From Sphingobacterium composti (GTDB lineage Bacteria > Bacteroidota > Bacteroidia > Sphingobacteriales > Sphingobacteriaceae), in the NCBI RefSeq assembly GCF_009829075.1, contig NZ_WUQZ01000003.1:1-64000 (forward strand): a stretch of 64,000 nt of DNA, written 5' to 3'. Below are positions 26,039 through 35,414 of this stretch, piece after piece. Both the position numbers and the translations under genes were made by a program. Within the stretch, counting starts at the first letter, position 1, and each line of letters starts with the position of its first letter. A model generated the notes under the pieces. The model was given only the letters and a program-made list of their open reading frames with translations. It had not been told where the DNA came from and ran no database searches.

Positions 26039-27352
26039 ATGGCAAGAGAGATATTTGAAACAAAGCGCAAGGCTTTGAAAATAAACCTCGATCCAGCTAT
26101 CTATGGGACGTTTGCGGAGATTGGGGCTGGACAGGAGGTTGCACGTAATTTCTTTGAAGCTGGTGCTGCTTCGGGAACTATCGCGAAAACTATGTCGGCC
26201 TACGATATGGCTTTTTCGGATGCAATCTATGGTGCTGAAGAATCTGGACGTTACGTAAGCAGAACAAGATTGCGTAAAATGTTAGCGCATGAGTTTACAC
26301 TTTTGACTGAAAGACTTCATACTGAAAAATACGATAATAAAAAATTCTTTGCTTTTGCTGATACGGTAACTACACTAAACTTTACAAAAACGAATGAACC
26401 GCATGGTTGGTTGGGAATTCGCTTTCAATCGGAAGTCGATGGACCTACAAACGATATCATTATGCACGTGCGTTTATTGGATTCGGATAACCGTCTTCAA
26501 TCTAAAGTTTTGGGGATTTTAGGTGTTAACTTAGTTTTTGCAGCTTATTATTATGCACATGATCCGCAAGTGATGATCGAATCTTTGGTTGACAATCTGT
26601 CGGTAGGTGCTGTAGAAATTGACTTAATTAAAGTTACAGGTCCTGTTTTCGAAAATGTAAACGAACGTTTGGTTAACCTATATTTGATTGCAAAAGGATT
26701 TTCGAATGCTGCAATTTTTAAACCAGATGGTAAAGCAGCACAAATTAAAGACTTTTTGTACAGAAAAGATATTATCGTGCTTCGTACAAAATACCGTCAA
26801 AAATCTCTGCCAAACTTTGATTTATTCAACCAAGCTGTCGAGCAATTCAGGAAAAACACGAATGCTAAGCCCGAAAATACAGTTGTATTAATTGAGGTAT
26901 TGATGGGTAATGTATTAGATGAAGATTCGGATTTGACGATTGAAGACTTGCAATATTTTGCAGATCGTGCCGAAGAACTGTGTGCTACTGGAAACAATAT
27001 TTTGGTGTCTAACTTCAGACGTAATAATCACCTAGCGGAATTTTTCAAAAACTTCAAACCGGCCAATGTAGGAATTGCGACAAACGTTTCCAATTTGCGC
27101 AATATCTTCAATTCCGATAATTATAATAAGGAGAACTACACGAATGAATTGTTGTCGTATATCTCTGGGATGTTTAGCAAGAATGTGAAATTGTACGCTT
27201 ATCCTTATTTGAATAAGAAAGAAAATCAAATTATTACCACGCAAAATCTTAAAGTTTCCGAAGAAGCAAAGCCTTTATACGACTTCTTAATTCAAAATCG
27301 ATATATCATCGATATTGAAAATTACGACGAGAAATACGTGAAAACAGTATAA
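26039..27352 (+). CDS. Conserved Bacteroidota protein of unknown function
   Basis: The protein has 437 residues, cytosolic, with no signal peptide or TM segment. It begins MAREIFETKRKALKINLD and contains IYGTFAEIGAGQEVARNFF and SGTIAKTMSAYDMAFSD. I recognise it as a widespread Bacteroidota protein that databases variously label TonB-dependent receptor or nicotinate-nucleotide adenylyltransferase. Neither fits: no beta-barrel, plug or signal peptide is present, and there is no HxGH nucleotidyltransferase motif. The GAGQEVAR segment could be a nucleotide- or phosphate-binding turn, but that is speculation. It stands alone between two terminators, with its own promoter box. Confidence 0.85.
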   Translation: MAREIFETKRKALKINLDPAIYGTFAEIGAGQEVARNFFEAGAASGTIAKTMSAYDMAFSDAIYGAEESGRYVSRTRLRKMLAHEFTLLTERLHTEKYDNKKFFAFADTVTTLNFTKTNEPHGWLGIRFQSEVDGPTNDIIMHVRLLDSDNRLQSKVLGILGVNLVFAAYYYAHDPQVMIESLVDNLSVGAVEIDLIKVTGPVFENVNERLVNLYLIAKGFSNAAIFKPDGKAAQIKDFLYRKDIIVLRTKYRQKSLPNFDLFNQAVEQFRKNTNAKPENTVVLIEVLMGNVLDEDSDLTIEDLQYFADRAEELCATGNNILVSNFRRNNHLAEFFKNFKPANVGIATNVSNLRNIFNSDNYNKENYTNELLSYISGMFSKNVKLYAYPYLNKKENQIITTQNLKVSEEAKPLYDFLIQNRYIIDIENYDEKYVKTV

Positions 27353-27357
27353 ATCCT

Positions 27358-27391
27358 AATCCTGAAAGCATTTCTTTCGGGATTCGTTTTG
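27358..27391 (+). terminator. Terminator after the 437-residue conserved protein
   Basis: AATCCTGAAAG pairs with CTTTCGGGATT across a short loop, followed by CGTTTTG. Confidence 0.7.
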
Positions 27392-27465
27392 TCAAATCTT
27401 CGCTATAATTGACTGTTGTCCTTTTCCTTTTTGCAATTTTCTGTAAATTGTATACCTAATAACTA

Positions 27466-27473
27466 TACATTTG
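27466..27473 (+). promoter_or_regulatory. Promoter -7 box upstream of bshC
   Basis: TACATTTG fully matches TAnnTTTG, 20 bases before the bshC ATG. A TTG at 27448-27450 is closer than the ideal -33 spacing. Confidence 0.5.
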
Positions 27474-27493
27474 TCGTGAAATAATTCTTTTGA

Positions 27494-29083
27494 ATGAAAG
27501 CAACCTATATTGATTATAAAGATACGAACAGCTTTTCAAAAACCTTGTTGGCATATTTGGCTGGAGATGAGGAGTTAACTTCATTTTATGGCAATCAACC
27601 TACTTATGAAGGATTCGAAAAGCAAATTCAACTAAAATCATCCTTCACGCATCGGGAAATTCTAGTAAAATCTTTAAAAAACCAATACGGCGATTTACTC
27701 AATGATGCGCCCGAAGTTTCTCGTCAAATTGACTTACTAGCGCAATCTAATACGTATACCATTACGACTGGTCACCAATTAAACATCTTTACAGGGCCGC
27801 TTTATTTTCTTTTCAAGATTGCTTGCGCTATTCGCTTAGCAAAGGATTTGAAAACAAAGTTTCCAGATCAAAACTTTGTTCCTGTGTATTGGATGGCTTC
27901 GGAAGATCATGATTTTGCTGAAATCAACAATACACGTGTTTACGGCAAAAAAATCGTTTGGGATGTTCCGGGAATTTCGGGTACAGGAAAAATGGATACA
28001 TCTTCTATGGAGGCTGTTGTACGTCAATATATTGGGATGTTGGGGCTTTCTGAAAATTCTTCGAAATTGGCTGAAATTGTCGAGGAAGCATATTTGCAAG
28101 GTCGTAATCTCGCGGATGCAACGCGTGTATTGGTCAACGAATTATTCAAAGAATACGGTTTAGTCATTGTAGATGCGGATCGCAAAGAGTTGAAAGAAGT
28201 GTTTGCGCCAATTATTCAAGAAGATATACTGGAAGAGAAAAGTTTCCAAGCAATTTCAAATACTACAAAAGAATTAGAAGAAAAGGGTTTTTCAACGCAA
28301 GTGCATGCACGTGAGTGTAATTTCTTTTACTTGACGGATGAATATCGAGAGCGCATAGTGAAAAATGAGGATGGAAGATTTGAAGTTTTGCATCAGGATG
28401 TATTTTTTTCGGCAGAAGAATTAAAGCAAGAAATTGTAACAAACCCGGAGCGCTTAAGCCCCAATGTAGTGATGCGTCCGTTATACCAAGAAGTAATATT
28501 ACCTAATTTGGCATATATTGGTGGAGGGGCCGAAATAGTATATTGGTTGCAGTTCAAAGCCAATTTTGATCAATTCGGGATCCCTTATCCGATTCTAATT
28601 CCACGGAATTCGGCTATGATAACGGATGATGCTGTAGCAAGTAAGATTTACCGATTAGACTTGACCTTTAAATCTATTTTTAAATCTACTACTGCATTGC
28701 AGAATGAGTATGTAAGAAGACATACAACTCATAGGCTCAATCTACGTGATGAATGGATGGAATTCAATGCGATTTTTGGAAAAATAAAATTGCGTGCACA
28801 CAAGATTGATGCTAGTCTAGCACCGAGTACGGAAGCTGTACAAGCACGATTGAAAAAGGCAATCGATAATTTAGAAAAGAAATTATTGAAGGCTGATAAG
28901 CACAATCACGAAGAGGCTTTAGTTCAAATCGAGCGGGTAAAAGAAAAATTATTCCCCAATGGAGGACTGCAGGAGCGTTCGGAAAACTTTGCAACTTTAT
29001 ATGTTAAATATGGGGATGATTTAATCAAAGAACTGATAAAGCATTTCAATCCCTTGGATTTTAAGTTTACGATATTGTACTAA
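27494..29083 (+). CDS. bshC: Bacillithiol biosynthesis cysteine-adding enzyme BshC
   Basis: The protein has 529 residues, the normal BshC length. Family-defining segments are present: ITTGHQLNIFTGPLYFLFKIA (Rossmann-like start), FVPVYWMASEDHDFAEIN, LSPNVVMRPLYQEVILPNLAYIGGGAEIVYW and the C-terminal coiled-coil part (about 440-500). BshC joins cysteine to GlcN-malate, the last step of bacillithiol synthesis. Its presence implies a bacillithiol-type redox buffer; bshA and a dedicated bshB are not in the window. It is monocistronic, between its own promoter box and a terminator. Confidence 0.93.
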   Translation: MKATYIDYKDTNSFSKTLLAYLAGDEELTSFYGNQPTYEGFEKQIQLKSSFTHREILVKSLKNQYGDLLNDAPEVSRQIDLLAQSNTYTITTGHQLNIFTGPLYFLFKIACAIRLAKDLKTKFPDQNFVPVYWMASEDHDFAEINNTRVYGKKIVWDVPGISGTGKMDTSSMEAVVRQYIGMLGLSENSSKLAEIVEEAYLQGRNLADATRVLVNELFKEYGLVIVDADRKELKEVFAPIIQEDILEEKSFQAISNTTKELEEKGFSTQVHARECNFFYLTDEYRERIVKNEDGRFEVLHQDVFFSAEELKQEIVTNPERLSPNVVMRPLYQEVILPNLAYIGGGAEIVYWLQFKANFDQFGIPYPILIPRNSAMITDDAVASKIYRLDLTFKSIFKSTTALQNEYVRRHTTHRLNLRDEWMEFNAIFGKIKLRAHKIDASLAPSTEAVQARLKKAIDNLEKKLLKADKHNHEEALVQIERVKEKLFPNGGLQERSENFATLYVKYGDDLIKELIKHFNPLDFKFTILY

Positions 29084-29112
29084 TAGAAGGTAAATCATTA
29101 CCTTCTATTTTG
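29082..29112. terminator. Terminator after bshC, palindromic
   Basis: AATAGAAGGTAA and TTACCTTCTATT form a near-perfect stem with a 4-base loop, beginning at the bshC stop codon. T tracts allow action mainly on the plus strand. It also overlaps the end of a minus-strand open frame (29098-29250). Confidence 0.8.
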
Positions 29113-29250
29113 TCTATGTTTATGATAATACCTGTCATAATCTGGAGCATATTGCTCCTTTGGTCCCCATTCTTCAAAACTACTATACATGAAGAATATC
29201 CAAGTTAATAATTTGTCTGTTGCGTTACCTACAATAAAATTATTTATTAA
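29098..29250 (-). other. Possible small membrane-protein ORF or gene remnant downstream of ctlX
   Basis: In the frame ending with TAA at 29098-29100, the minus strand reads a protein-like stretch: GNATDKLLTWIFFMYSSFEEW, then GPKEQYAPDYDRYYHKHRQNRR. The composition looks coding: one hydrophobic segment, then a charged aromatic-rich tail. The only ATG, at 29190, would give a 30-residue product lacking the hydrophobic part. The open frame continues into ctlX until about 29375 without another ATG. It may be a short protein with an unusual start codon, or the remains of a larger gene. Family not recognised. Confidence 0.35.
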
Positions 29251-30164
29251 TGAAAAACCTCTGCAATCATACAGCGCATAGAGCCACCCCCATACTTTTC
29301 GATTGTATATAATGGTGTGTTGATGATCGTTCCAAATTGTTGTAACTGATTTTTTTGCTCGTCCGTAAAAGCGTTATAAGCTTGTTCGCTCATGGCAATT
29401 AATATATCTCCATCTTTACATTTCAATTCCAGAATATTGCCACAAAAATGATTCATTTGGTCTTCAGTAATCATGATGATTTGCTTTTCTGTTTGCTCTA
29501 AGCTTGAGATAATCCTACTTTTTTCATCTTTATTTATTATGCTATCTAAGCAAATCACACAAAACTCTGTGCCGAGAGCCATAGCTACATTAGTGTGATA
29601 GATGGGCAATCTCTGTGTGTCTAGAGTTTGAGTTGCGTGAAAAATAACAGGTTTGTACCCATTGTCTTCACAGAATAGCGCGACCAATTTCTCATCAGCA
29701 CGAACCGATATCGAACAATAAACAATTTTGTTTTCTCTATCAAGGATTAGGACACCGGTGCCTTCTAAGAATAAATTTTGTTCGGTGTATAAACTGTAAT
29801 CTTTTAGGTTTTTGAAATGAATTCCCTGTTTTTCTAATTCTCCCAAATGATTGAGAAAAATCTCTCGTCGCCTATTGGGAGCAAACATCGGATAAAGAAT
29901 AGCCTTGTCATCATGAAAGGAAATCACATTGTTTGGAAAAATGCTATCTGGTGTGTCGAATCTTCCTGAATCCTTTAATACAATGACTTTTACACCGGCT
30001 GCTTCCAAGTTTTTTACGGCGTTATCAAACTCTGCTTGAGCTAATAAAGTTGTATTATTATTTTCTGTTTGAGTGTCTTGAAAATAGTTGTTGACCGCCG
30101 TTTCTTCATTCGCACGAAATGTTGCTGGACGAACCATTAATATAGTGTTTGTAGATTGAGCCAT
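29247..30164 (-). CDS. ctlX: CtlX-type citrulline/guanidino-modifying hydrolase (arginine deiminase superfamily)
   Basis: Start set at ATG 30164, which shares one base with the upstream stop (TAATG). This gives 305 residues; a longer frame to 30194 would only add overlap. The pentein (amidinotransferase-fold) motifs are visible: MVRPATFRANEE at the N-terminus, DTPDSIFPNNVISFH, NLFLEGTGVLIL, IYHTNVAMALG (catalytic His region) and GGGSMRCMIAEV with Cys298 as nucleophile. The family cleaves C-N bonds of guanidino or ureido groups, and CtlX is linked to citrulline use in Francisella. It is translationally coupled to a second pentein enzyme. Family call is strong; the physiological substrate is inferred. 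Confidence 0.88.
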   Translation of the reverse strand: MAQSTNTILMVRPATFRANEETAVNNYFQDTQTENNNTTLLAQAEFDNAVKNLEAAGVKVIVLKDSGRFDTPDSIFPNNVISFHDDKAILYPMFAPNRRREIFLNHLGELEKQGIHFKNLKDYSLYTEQNLFLEGTGVLILDRENKIVYCSISVRADEKLVALFCEDNGYKPVIFHATQTLDTQRLPIYHTNVAMALGTEFCVICLDSIINKDEKSRIISSLEQTEKQIIMITEDQMNHFCGNILELKCKDGDILIAMSEQAYNAFTDEQKNQLQQFGTIINTPLYTIEKYGGGSMRCMIAEVFH

Positions 30165-31078
30165 TATTCGCGTATTAAAGGTAATGTGGAACAACGTAGT
30201 AAACCTTCTTGTTTTCCTATTTCATGGTAAGGTATCTTCTCTACTGTAAATCCGTGTTCTTCTAGCCAATTATTCAATTTGTCAAATCGCTGTTCAGAAA
30301 CGATTATATCTGGCGAAATAGAAAATACATTTGAGTTCATGTCATACATGCCGTTTGCATCAATATGAAAGAGATTTTCCTCACCAAATATTTCCACGAT
30401 TTGATGATAATTGTGAGGATTGCGAAATCCACCTTTGAAAATGATTCCCTTATCTACCCCAATTGGCTGAAAGCAACAATCTAAGTGCAATGCATTGGCT
30501 CTCGGATTTGTCATGGATTTTATAAGGTCGCAATCAATGATAGTTTTGTGTGGAAACAACTCTTTAATAAAATTTACACCATATTGATTTGTTCTAGCCG
30601 TATTGATGTCTGAATAATCAGCCCCATAATATGTGCCAATGAAAACATAATCATTCCATACGATGACATCACCGCCTTCAATATGTACTTCCTCAGGAGG
30701 TGTTACAAATTTGTCTTTTGCAATTTGTTCTATAATAAAATCAATAGCTTCCCATTCGTCCGCTCTATCTGGCAGAATATTCGACTTGACAAAAGTGTCT
30801 TCAATGACAAAGCCAATATCTCGGGTGAAAATCTGATTTAAATGAGGAATGAGTCTGGGACGATAAACAACAACATTATGTTTCTTTAAGACTTGTTCGA
30901 AAGCAGTCATTTCAGCAATCATATCTTCTTCCATCGGATAAGTTCCTGCCAAAATATGTTCTAATGATTTCGGGTCATACGCGTCCTGTGGCGTGGGGGT
31001 AGGACCATTGCTATCGGCTCTTCCTAATACTACAGCTTTAAGTTGTGCAGTCTCATTTTTAATATCAAGTTTCAGCAT
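30164..31078 (-). CDS. Arginine deiminase/dimethylarginine dimethylaminohydrolase-like amidinotransferase
   Basis: The protein has 304 residues with the pentein fold: AVVLGRADSNGPTPT near the start, PHLNQIFTRDIGFVIED, VHIEGGDVIVWNDYVFIG (acid residues), NALHLDCCFQPIG (His) and GLLRCSTLPLIR with nucleophile Cys296. It is distinct from its downstream partner CtlX (only the fold is shared), so this is not a simple recent duplication. Coupled translation through TAATG suggests that the two act in one route, for example arginine or methylarginine to citrulline and then further breakdown. That order is my inference. Confidence 0.87.
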   Translation of the reverse strand: MLKLDIKNETAQLKAVVLGRADSNGPTPTPQDAYDPKSLEHILAGTYPMEEDMIAEMTAFEQVLKKHNVVVYRPRLIPHLNQIFTRDIGFVIEDTFVKSNILPDRADEWEAIDFIIEQIAKDKFVTPPEEVHIEGGDVIVWNDYVFIGTYYGADYSDINTARTNQYGVNFIKELFPHKTIIDCDLIKSMTNPRANALHLDCCFQPIGVDKGIIFKGGFRNPHNYHQIVEIFGEENLFHIDANGMYDMNSNVFSISPDIIVSEQRFDKLNNWLEEHGFTVEKIPYHEIGKQEGLLRCSTLPLIRE

Positions 31079-31301
31079 ATAAATTGGTAAATCTGGTTAT
31101 ATCTAAATTAATAAATAGAAAGATAATAAGTTGATAGCTAGAAACTTTTGTGATTTTTCTTGATTTGAAACATTTAAGATAATAAATTTTGAAATTTATT
31201 GAGTTTTAAAGCGCTTTTTAATAATAAAATCGAGCAATCGTTTGCATGACAATAAAATTTCTTGGATGGATTATATCGTTCAAAAAGTATTCAAAATTCC
31301 G

Positions 31302-31309
31302 TATCTTTG
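31302..31309 (+). promoter_or_regulatory. Promoter -7 box of gcvP
   Basis: TATCTTTG is a full match to TAnnTTTG. It predicts transcription starting near 31313-31316 and a leader of about 80 bases. No strong -33 element is seen. Confidence 0.6.
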
Positions 31310-31359
31310 CACATCCAAATAATTAACTTTCGTTATGGGAAAGAAATTGTTTGGATGTG
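31310..31359 (+). promoter_or_regulatory. Long hairpin at the 5' end of the gcvP leader
   Basis: CACATCCAAATAATT (31310-31324) pairs with AATTGTTTGGATGTG (31345-31359), 15 bp with one G-U. An inner CTTTC/GAAAG stem (31327-31331/31339-31343) leaves a 7-base loop containing an ATG at 31335-31337. No T tract follows, so it does not resemble a terminator. It begins almost at the predicted transcription start and looks like a cis-acting RNA element for mRNA stability or translation control. Confidence 0.6.
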
Positions 31360-31391
31360 TGTTTAATACATTAATGTTCTTGCAATTATAA
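31335..31391 (+). CDS. Possible 18-codon upstream ORF (leader peptide) of gcvP
   Basis: ATG at 31335 opens a frame of 18 codons ending with TAA at 31389-31391, five bases before the gcvP ATG at 31397. Its start codon lies in the apical loop of the leader hairpin and its codons run through the descending strand of the stem, so ribosomes reading it would open the hairpin. The encoded peptide begins [10 protein letters not shown]. Such an arrangement could couple translation of the uORF to gcvP. No clear Shine-Dalgarno is present, but Bacteroidota rarely need one. It may also be chance. Confidence 0.35.
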   Translation: MGKKLFGCVFNTLMFLQL

Positions 31392-31396
31392 AGCAA

Positions 31397-34261
31397 ATGA
31401 GTAACGTACATTACCAAGAAAAATTTCAGGACCGTCATAACGGACCAAGTGCTGCACAAACCGAAGAAATGTTAAATTTTTTAGGTGTAGCTTCTTTAGA
31501 AGAGTTGATGGAACAAACTGTTCCAGCTCAGATTAGAAGAAAAGCTATGAATCTTCCAAATGCATTAAGCGAAGTAGCTTATTTGGAGAAAGTAGCACAG
31601 ATTGCCGAGAAAAATAAGGTTTTTAAATCGTATATCGGTCAAGGATATTATGATGTTGTGCTTCCGGGAGTTATTCAACGTAATGTATTCGAAAATCCAG
31701 GATGGTATACACAATATACACCATACCAAGCAGAGATTGCACAGGGACGTTTGCAAGCGTTATTGAATTTCCAAACTGTAGTTTCTGACTTTACAGGTTT
31801 AGAGATTGCAAATGCTTCGCTTTTAGATGAAGCTACAGCAGCGGCGGAAGGTATGTTCATGTTGTATTTGGCGCGTAAAAACAAAAATGCTAATGTGTTT
31901 TTGGTATCTCCTAATGTATTTCCACAGACTTTAGATGTATTAACTACTCGTGCTATGCCATTTGGTGTAGAATTGCGCATAGCTGATATCACAGAAGATA
32001 ATTTGGCAGAAGATGTATTTGCTGTATTTATGCAATACCCATCTGCTGATGGTACAATAGCTGATTATAAAAACTTTGCGGAAGCGGCTTACGCTAAAAA
32101 TATCACAATTTGTGTGACTGCGGATTTGATGTCATTGGCATTACTGACGCCTCCAGGAGAATGGGGGGCGGATGTTGTGGTAGGTAACTCACAACGTTTT
32201 GGTGTACCAATGGGATTTGGTGGTCCTCACGCAGCATTCTTTGCAACGAAAGATGCGTACAAGCGTAATATTCCTGGTCGTATCATCGGTGTGACTTCGG
32301 ATTCAAATGGTGAGTATGCGTTACGTATGGCGTTGCAAACTCGAGAGCAACACATTCGTCGTGACAAAGCTTCTTCCAATATCTGTACCGCACAAGCGTT
32401 ATTAGCTATTATGGCGTCATTCTACGCCGTATATCACGGTCCAAAAGGCATCAAAAATATTGCTACGCGTATCAATGACTTGGCAAAATTAGCAGATAAA
32501 GCTATCCAAGCATTGGGTTATGAGCAAGTAAACAAAACGTATTTTGATACCTTACGTTTCAACGTAGGTAAAGAAGTAGACGGCTTGAAATCAGAAGCTT
32601 TAAACAATGAATTGAATTTCTATTATAACGAAGGTACAGTTGGAATTTCAATCGATGAGACTACAACTTTCCAAGATATTCAAACTATCGTACGTGTATT
32701 TGCTAAAGTAAAGGGCAAATTGCAGGATGATTTGGATTTAGAAGAATTGGCAAATGAGTTGGGTACTTCTATTCCAGCAGAATTGGAACGTACTTCTGAT
32801 TATTTGACGCACCCAATCTTCAATACATACCACTCAGAACATGAGATGTTGCGTTATATCAAATCTTTAGAAGCTAAAGATTTGTCATTGTGCCACTCGA
32901 TGATTCCATTGGGTTCATGTACAATGAAATTGAATGCTACAACAGAGATGGTTCCTGTGACTTGGGCTCGTTTTGGTGGATTGCATCCATTCGCGCCAGC
33001 AGACCAAACTTCGGGCTATATGCATTTAATCAATGAATTGAATGATTGGTTGTCTGAAATCACTGGTTTTGCAAAAATGTCGTTCCAACCAAATTCAGGT
33101 GCGCAAGGTGAGTACGCTGGTTTGATGGTAATCGATGCTTACCACAAAAGTCGTGGTGAAGGTCACCGTAATATTTGTTTGATTCCTGCTTCGGCACATG
33201 GCACTAATCCTGCATCAGCTTCTATGGCTGGTTTGAAAGTTGTAGTTGTGAAAACTGACGAAAAAGGTAATATCGATGTGGAAGATTTAAGAGCTAAAGC
33301 TATTGAGCATTCGGCAAACTTAAACTCTTTGATGGTTACTTATCCGTCGACACACGGTGTATTCGAAGAAACTATTATCGAAATCTGTAATATTATCCAC
33401 GAAAATGGTGGTCAAGTATATATGGACGGTGCGAATATGAATGCGCAGGTTGGTTTGACTAGCCCAGGTTTCATTGGTGCTGACGTTTGTCACTTGAACT
33501 TACATAAGACATTTTGTATTCCTCACGGTGGTGGTGGTCCAGGTATGGGGCCAATCGGTGTGGCGGCTCATTTAGTACCTTTCTTACCTAATCACAAAGT
33601 GGTAGAAGTGTCTGGTGAAGATGGAATCACGGCAGTATCTGCAGCGCCATTTGGTTCGGCTTCTATCTTGTTAATATCACATGCTTACATTGCCATGATG
33701 GGGGCAGAAGGATTGACTGAAGCTACTAAAACAGCTATTTTGAATGCTAATTACATCAAAGCTCGTTTGGAAGATCATTATCCAGTGTTGTATGCAGGAG
33801 CTAATGGTCGTTGTGCACACGAAATGATTTTAGATTGTCGCGGATTCAAAAATGTAGGAATCGAAGTAGCGGATATCGCAAAACGTTTGATGGACTATGG
33901 TTTCCATGCACCAACAGTATCATTCCCAGTGGCGGGTACTTTGATGGTGGAGCCTACAGAATCTGAATCAAAACCTGAGTTAGACCGTTTCTGTGATGCG
34001 TTAATCGCTATTCGTCAAGAAATCGCTGCAGTAGAAGCTGGCGAAGTTGATAAAGAAAATAACGTATTGAAAAATGCACCTCATACTGCTGCGGTAGTTT
34101 CAGGTGACGAATGGGATAGACCATATTCACGTCAAACTGCGGCTTACCCACTTCCTTATTTGAAAGTAGCTAAATTCTGGCCTTCTGTAGGTCGTGTGAA
34201 TGATTCGCAAGGAGATAGAATGTTGATTTGTTCTTGTCCTTCTATCGAAGAATACGCGTAA
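31397..34261 (+). CDS. gcvP: Glycine dehydrogenase (decarboxylating), P-protein of the glycine cleavage system
   Basis: The protein has 954 residues, the full length of the fused (non-split) GcvP. It starts with [17 protein letters not shown]. The middle has [20 protein letters not shown] and the PLP region contains [20 protein letters not shown] with Lys704 as the Schiff-base lysine. [13 protein letters not shown] and the C-terminal [10 protein letters not shown] are also typical. It decarboxylates glycine and passes the aminomethyl group to lipoyl-GcvH (encoded at 48161-48541). The T-protein is not in the window. The leader carries an unusual hairpin and uORF. Confidence 0.97.
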   Translation: MSNVHYQEKFQDRHNGPSAAQTEEMLNFLGVASLEELMEQTVPAQIRRKAMNLPNALSEVAYLEKVAQIAEKNKVFKSYIGQGYYDVVLPGVIQRNVFENPGWYTQYTPYQAEIAQGRLQALLNFQTVVSDFTGLEIANASLLDEATAAAEGMFMLYLARKNKNANVFLVSPNVFPQTLDVLTTRAMPFGVELRIADITEDNLAEDVFAVFMQYPSADGTIADYKNFAEAAYAKNITICVTADLMSLALLTPPGEWGADVVVGNSQRFGVPMGFGGPHAAFFATKDAYKRNIPGRIIGVTSDSNGEYALRMALQTREQHIRRDKASSNICTAQALLAIMASFYAVYHGPKGIKNIATRINDLAKLADKAIQALGYEQVNKTYFDTLRFNVGKEVDGLKSEALNNELNFYYNEGTVGISIDETTTFQDIQTIVRVFAKVKGKLQDDLDLEELANELGTSIPAELERTSDYLTHPIFNTYHSEHEMLRYIKSLEAKDLSLCHSMIPLGSCTMKLNATTEMVPVTWARFGGLHPFAPADQTSGYMHLINELNDWLSEITGFAKMSFQPNSGAQGEYAGLMVIDAYHKSRGEGHRNICLIPASAHGTNPASASMAGLKVVVVKTDEKGNIDVEDLRAKAIEHSANLNSLMVTYPSTHGVFEETIIEICNIIHENGGQVYMDGANMNAQVGLTSPGFIGADVCHLNLHKTFCIPHGGGGPGMGPIGVAAHLVPFLPNHKVVEVSGEDGITAVSAAPFGSASILLISHAYIAMMGAEGLTEATKTAILNANYIKARLEDHYPVLYAGANGRCAHEMILDCRGFKNVGIEVADIAKRLMDYGFHAPTVSFPVAGTLMVEPTESESKPELDRFCDALIAIRQEIAAVEAGEVDKENNVLKNAPHTAAVVSGDEWDRPYSRQTAAYPLPYLKVAKFWPSVGRVNDSQGDRMLICSCPSIEEYA

Positions 34262-34278
34262 TTTACAATGATGATATT

Positions 34279-34314
34279 GAAAGGCTTACAAAAATTGTAA
34301 GCCTTTCTTATTTA
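34279..34314 (+). terminator. Terminator of gcvP
   Basis: GAAAGGCTTACAA and TTGTAAGCCTTTC form a perfect 13-bp stem with a 3-base loop, followed by TTATTT. Confidence 0.85.
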
Positions 34315-34362
34315 TAAAATGTTATCTTTAAAGGTAATATCAGTTAAAAACCTAAATTAACA

Positions 34363-35376
34363 ATGAAATTCTGGTGTCATCTAACCATTTACTGTTTTTT
34401 GTTATTTGGAAAAATTAATACCTCCAAAGCACAACAATATATTCCTTTTGCACAGCATGCTTTCAATGGATCTCAAATCAACCCAGCTTATGTGGGCTAC
34501 AAAGAAATGTGGTTTGCACAAGTGGGGATACGCTCACAATGGACTAAGATAGATGGGGCGCCAAAGTCCGGATATGCAAATATCGATGGTATTTTGGATC
34601 CTATTGCGAAACGTCATGGCGCTGGATTGCAAATAGCATACGACAAAATCGGTGTGCAGTCGGCTACATCTATGTTTGCAAGTTATGCTTTGCGTTTACA
34701 GATGGATGATGACGATACGCAGCGATTAAGTTTGGGTATATCGGGTGGCGCCACGCAGTACAGTCTAAATGGCAATGATTTGATTTATATTGATGAGAAT
34801 GATCCATATATTCCCAGAGGAATGATAAGTACTTGGAGACCTGATATTCGGTTAGGAATATTTTACTATCACCACAATTGGTATTTAGGTATTTCAGTAC
34901 ATGATCTACTGTCAAATTCTGATAGTCGTGAGGACTTTGTGTATAATCAAAATTCATTAGAGGGCTTGTATCGTAATACACATGGCTACTTAATGATAGG
35001 AGGCGCATTTCCTGTGTCTGAAGGAATGGTTTTCAGACCTAGTATTTTGATAAAAGATGATTTTATAGGTCCAACAGCATTTGATGTAAATACCATGGTA
35101 GTCTTTGATGAGAAATTTTGGGTGGGCGCAGCCTACCGCTCACGTTCGAAGATATTTGATCGCGAATACGATAACTTACCGCCGTCAAAATTCAGTTCTT
35201 ATAAATCTATTGGATTTCTCGCTCAAATACATACAGGGAATAACCTTCGAATAGGCTATTCTTTCGAACATAGTTTAAATAAAATTGTCGGAATGAATAA
35301 TGGTACACATGAGATATCTCTAGGTATTCCATTAAGTAAATCCATGAACCGCTTTCCAACACCCAAATATTTTTAA
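34363..35376 (+). CDS. PorP/SprF-family type IX secretion-associated outer-membrane protein
   Basis: The protein has 337 residues with a signal peptide (about 1-24, ending SKAQQ). The family start is visible: QYIPFAQHAFNGSQINPAYVGYKE, as in PorP/SprF (the FN...NPAYAG motif). Alternating beta-strands fit a small barrel, and the C-terminus reads NGTHEISLGIPLSK. PorP/SprF proteins act with type IX secretion, often attaching partner adhesins to the surface. No gliding-adhesin or CTD-containing partner is adjacent, which is unusual for paired SprF-like genes. Family call firm, partner unknown. Confidence 0.9.
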   Translation: MKFWCHLTIYCFLLFGKINTSKAQQYIPFAQHAFNGSQINPAYVGYKEMWFAQVGIRSQWTKIDGAPKSGYANIDGILDPIAKRHGAGLQIAYDKIGVQSATSMFASYALRLQMDDDDTQRLSLGISGGATQYSLNGNDLIYIDENDPYIPRGMISTWRPDIRLGIFYYHHNWYLGISVHDLLSNSDSREDFVYNQNSLEGLYRNTHGYLMIGGAFPVSEGMVFRPSILIKDDFIGPTAFDVNTMVVFDEKFWVGAAYRSRSKIFDREYDNLPPSKFSSYKSIGFLAQIHTGNNLRIGYSFEHSLNKIVGMNNGTHEISLGIPLSKSMNRFPTPKYF

Positions 35377-35414
35377 CTTATCACAACACCCTTTATCGAC
35401 TTTTCTTATTAGGT

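Noticed and set aside
26039-27352. Annotation as TonB-dependent receptor or nicotinate-nucleotide adenylyltransferase
   Set aside because: No signal peptide, plug or barrel, and no HxGH motif; both labels look like copied errors.
31310-31396. Glycine riboswitch upstream of gcvP
   Set aside because: The leader is only about 80 bases and lacks the conserved aptamer core; its structure is a simple long hairpin around an ATG.
34670-35008. Minus-strand ORF of 112 codons inside the PorP/SprF gene
   Set aside because: Shadow frame; composition is His/Tyr-rich, with no start context or family resemblance.
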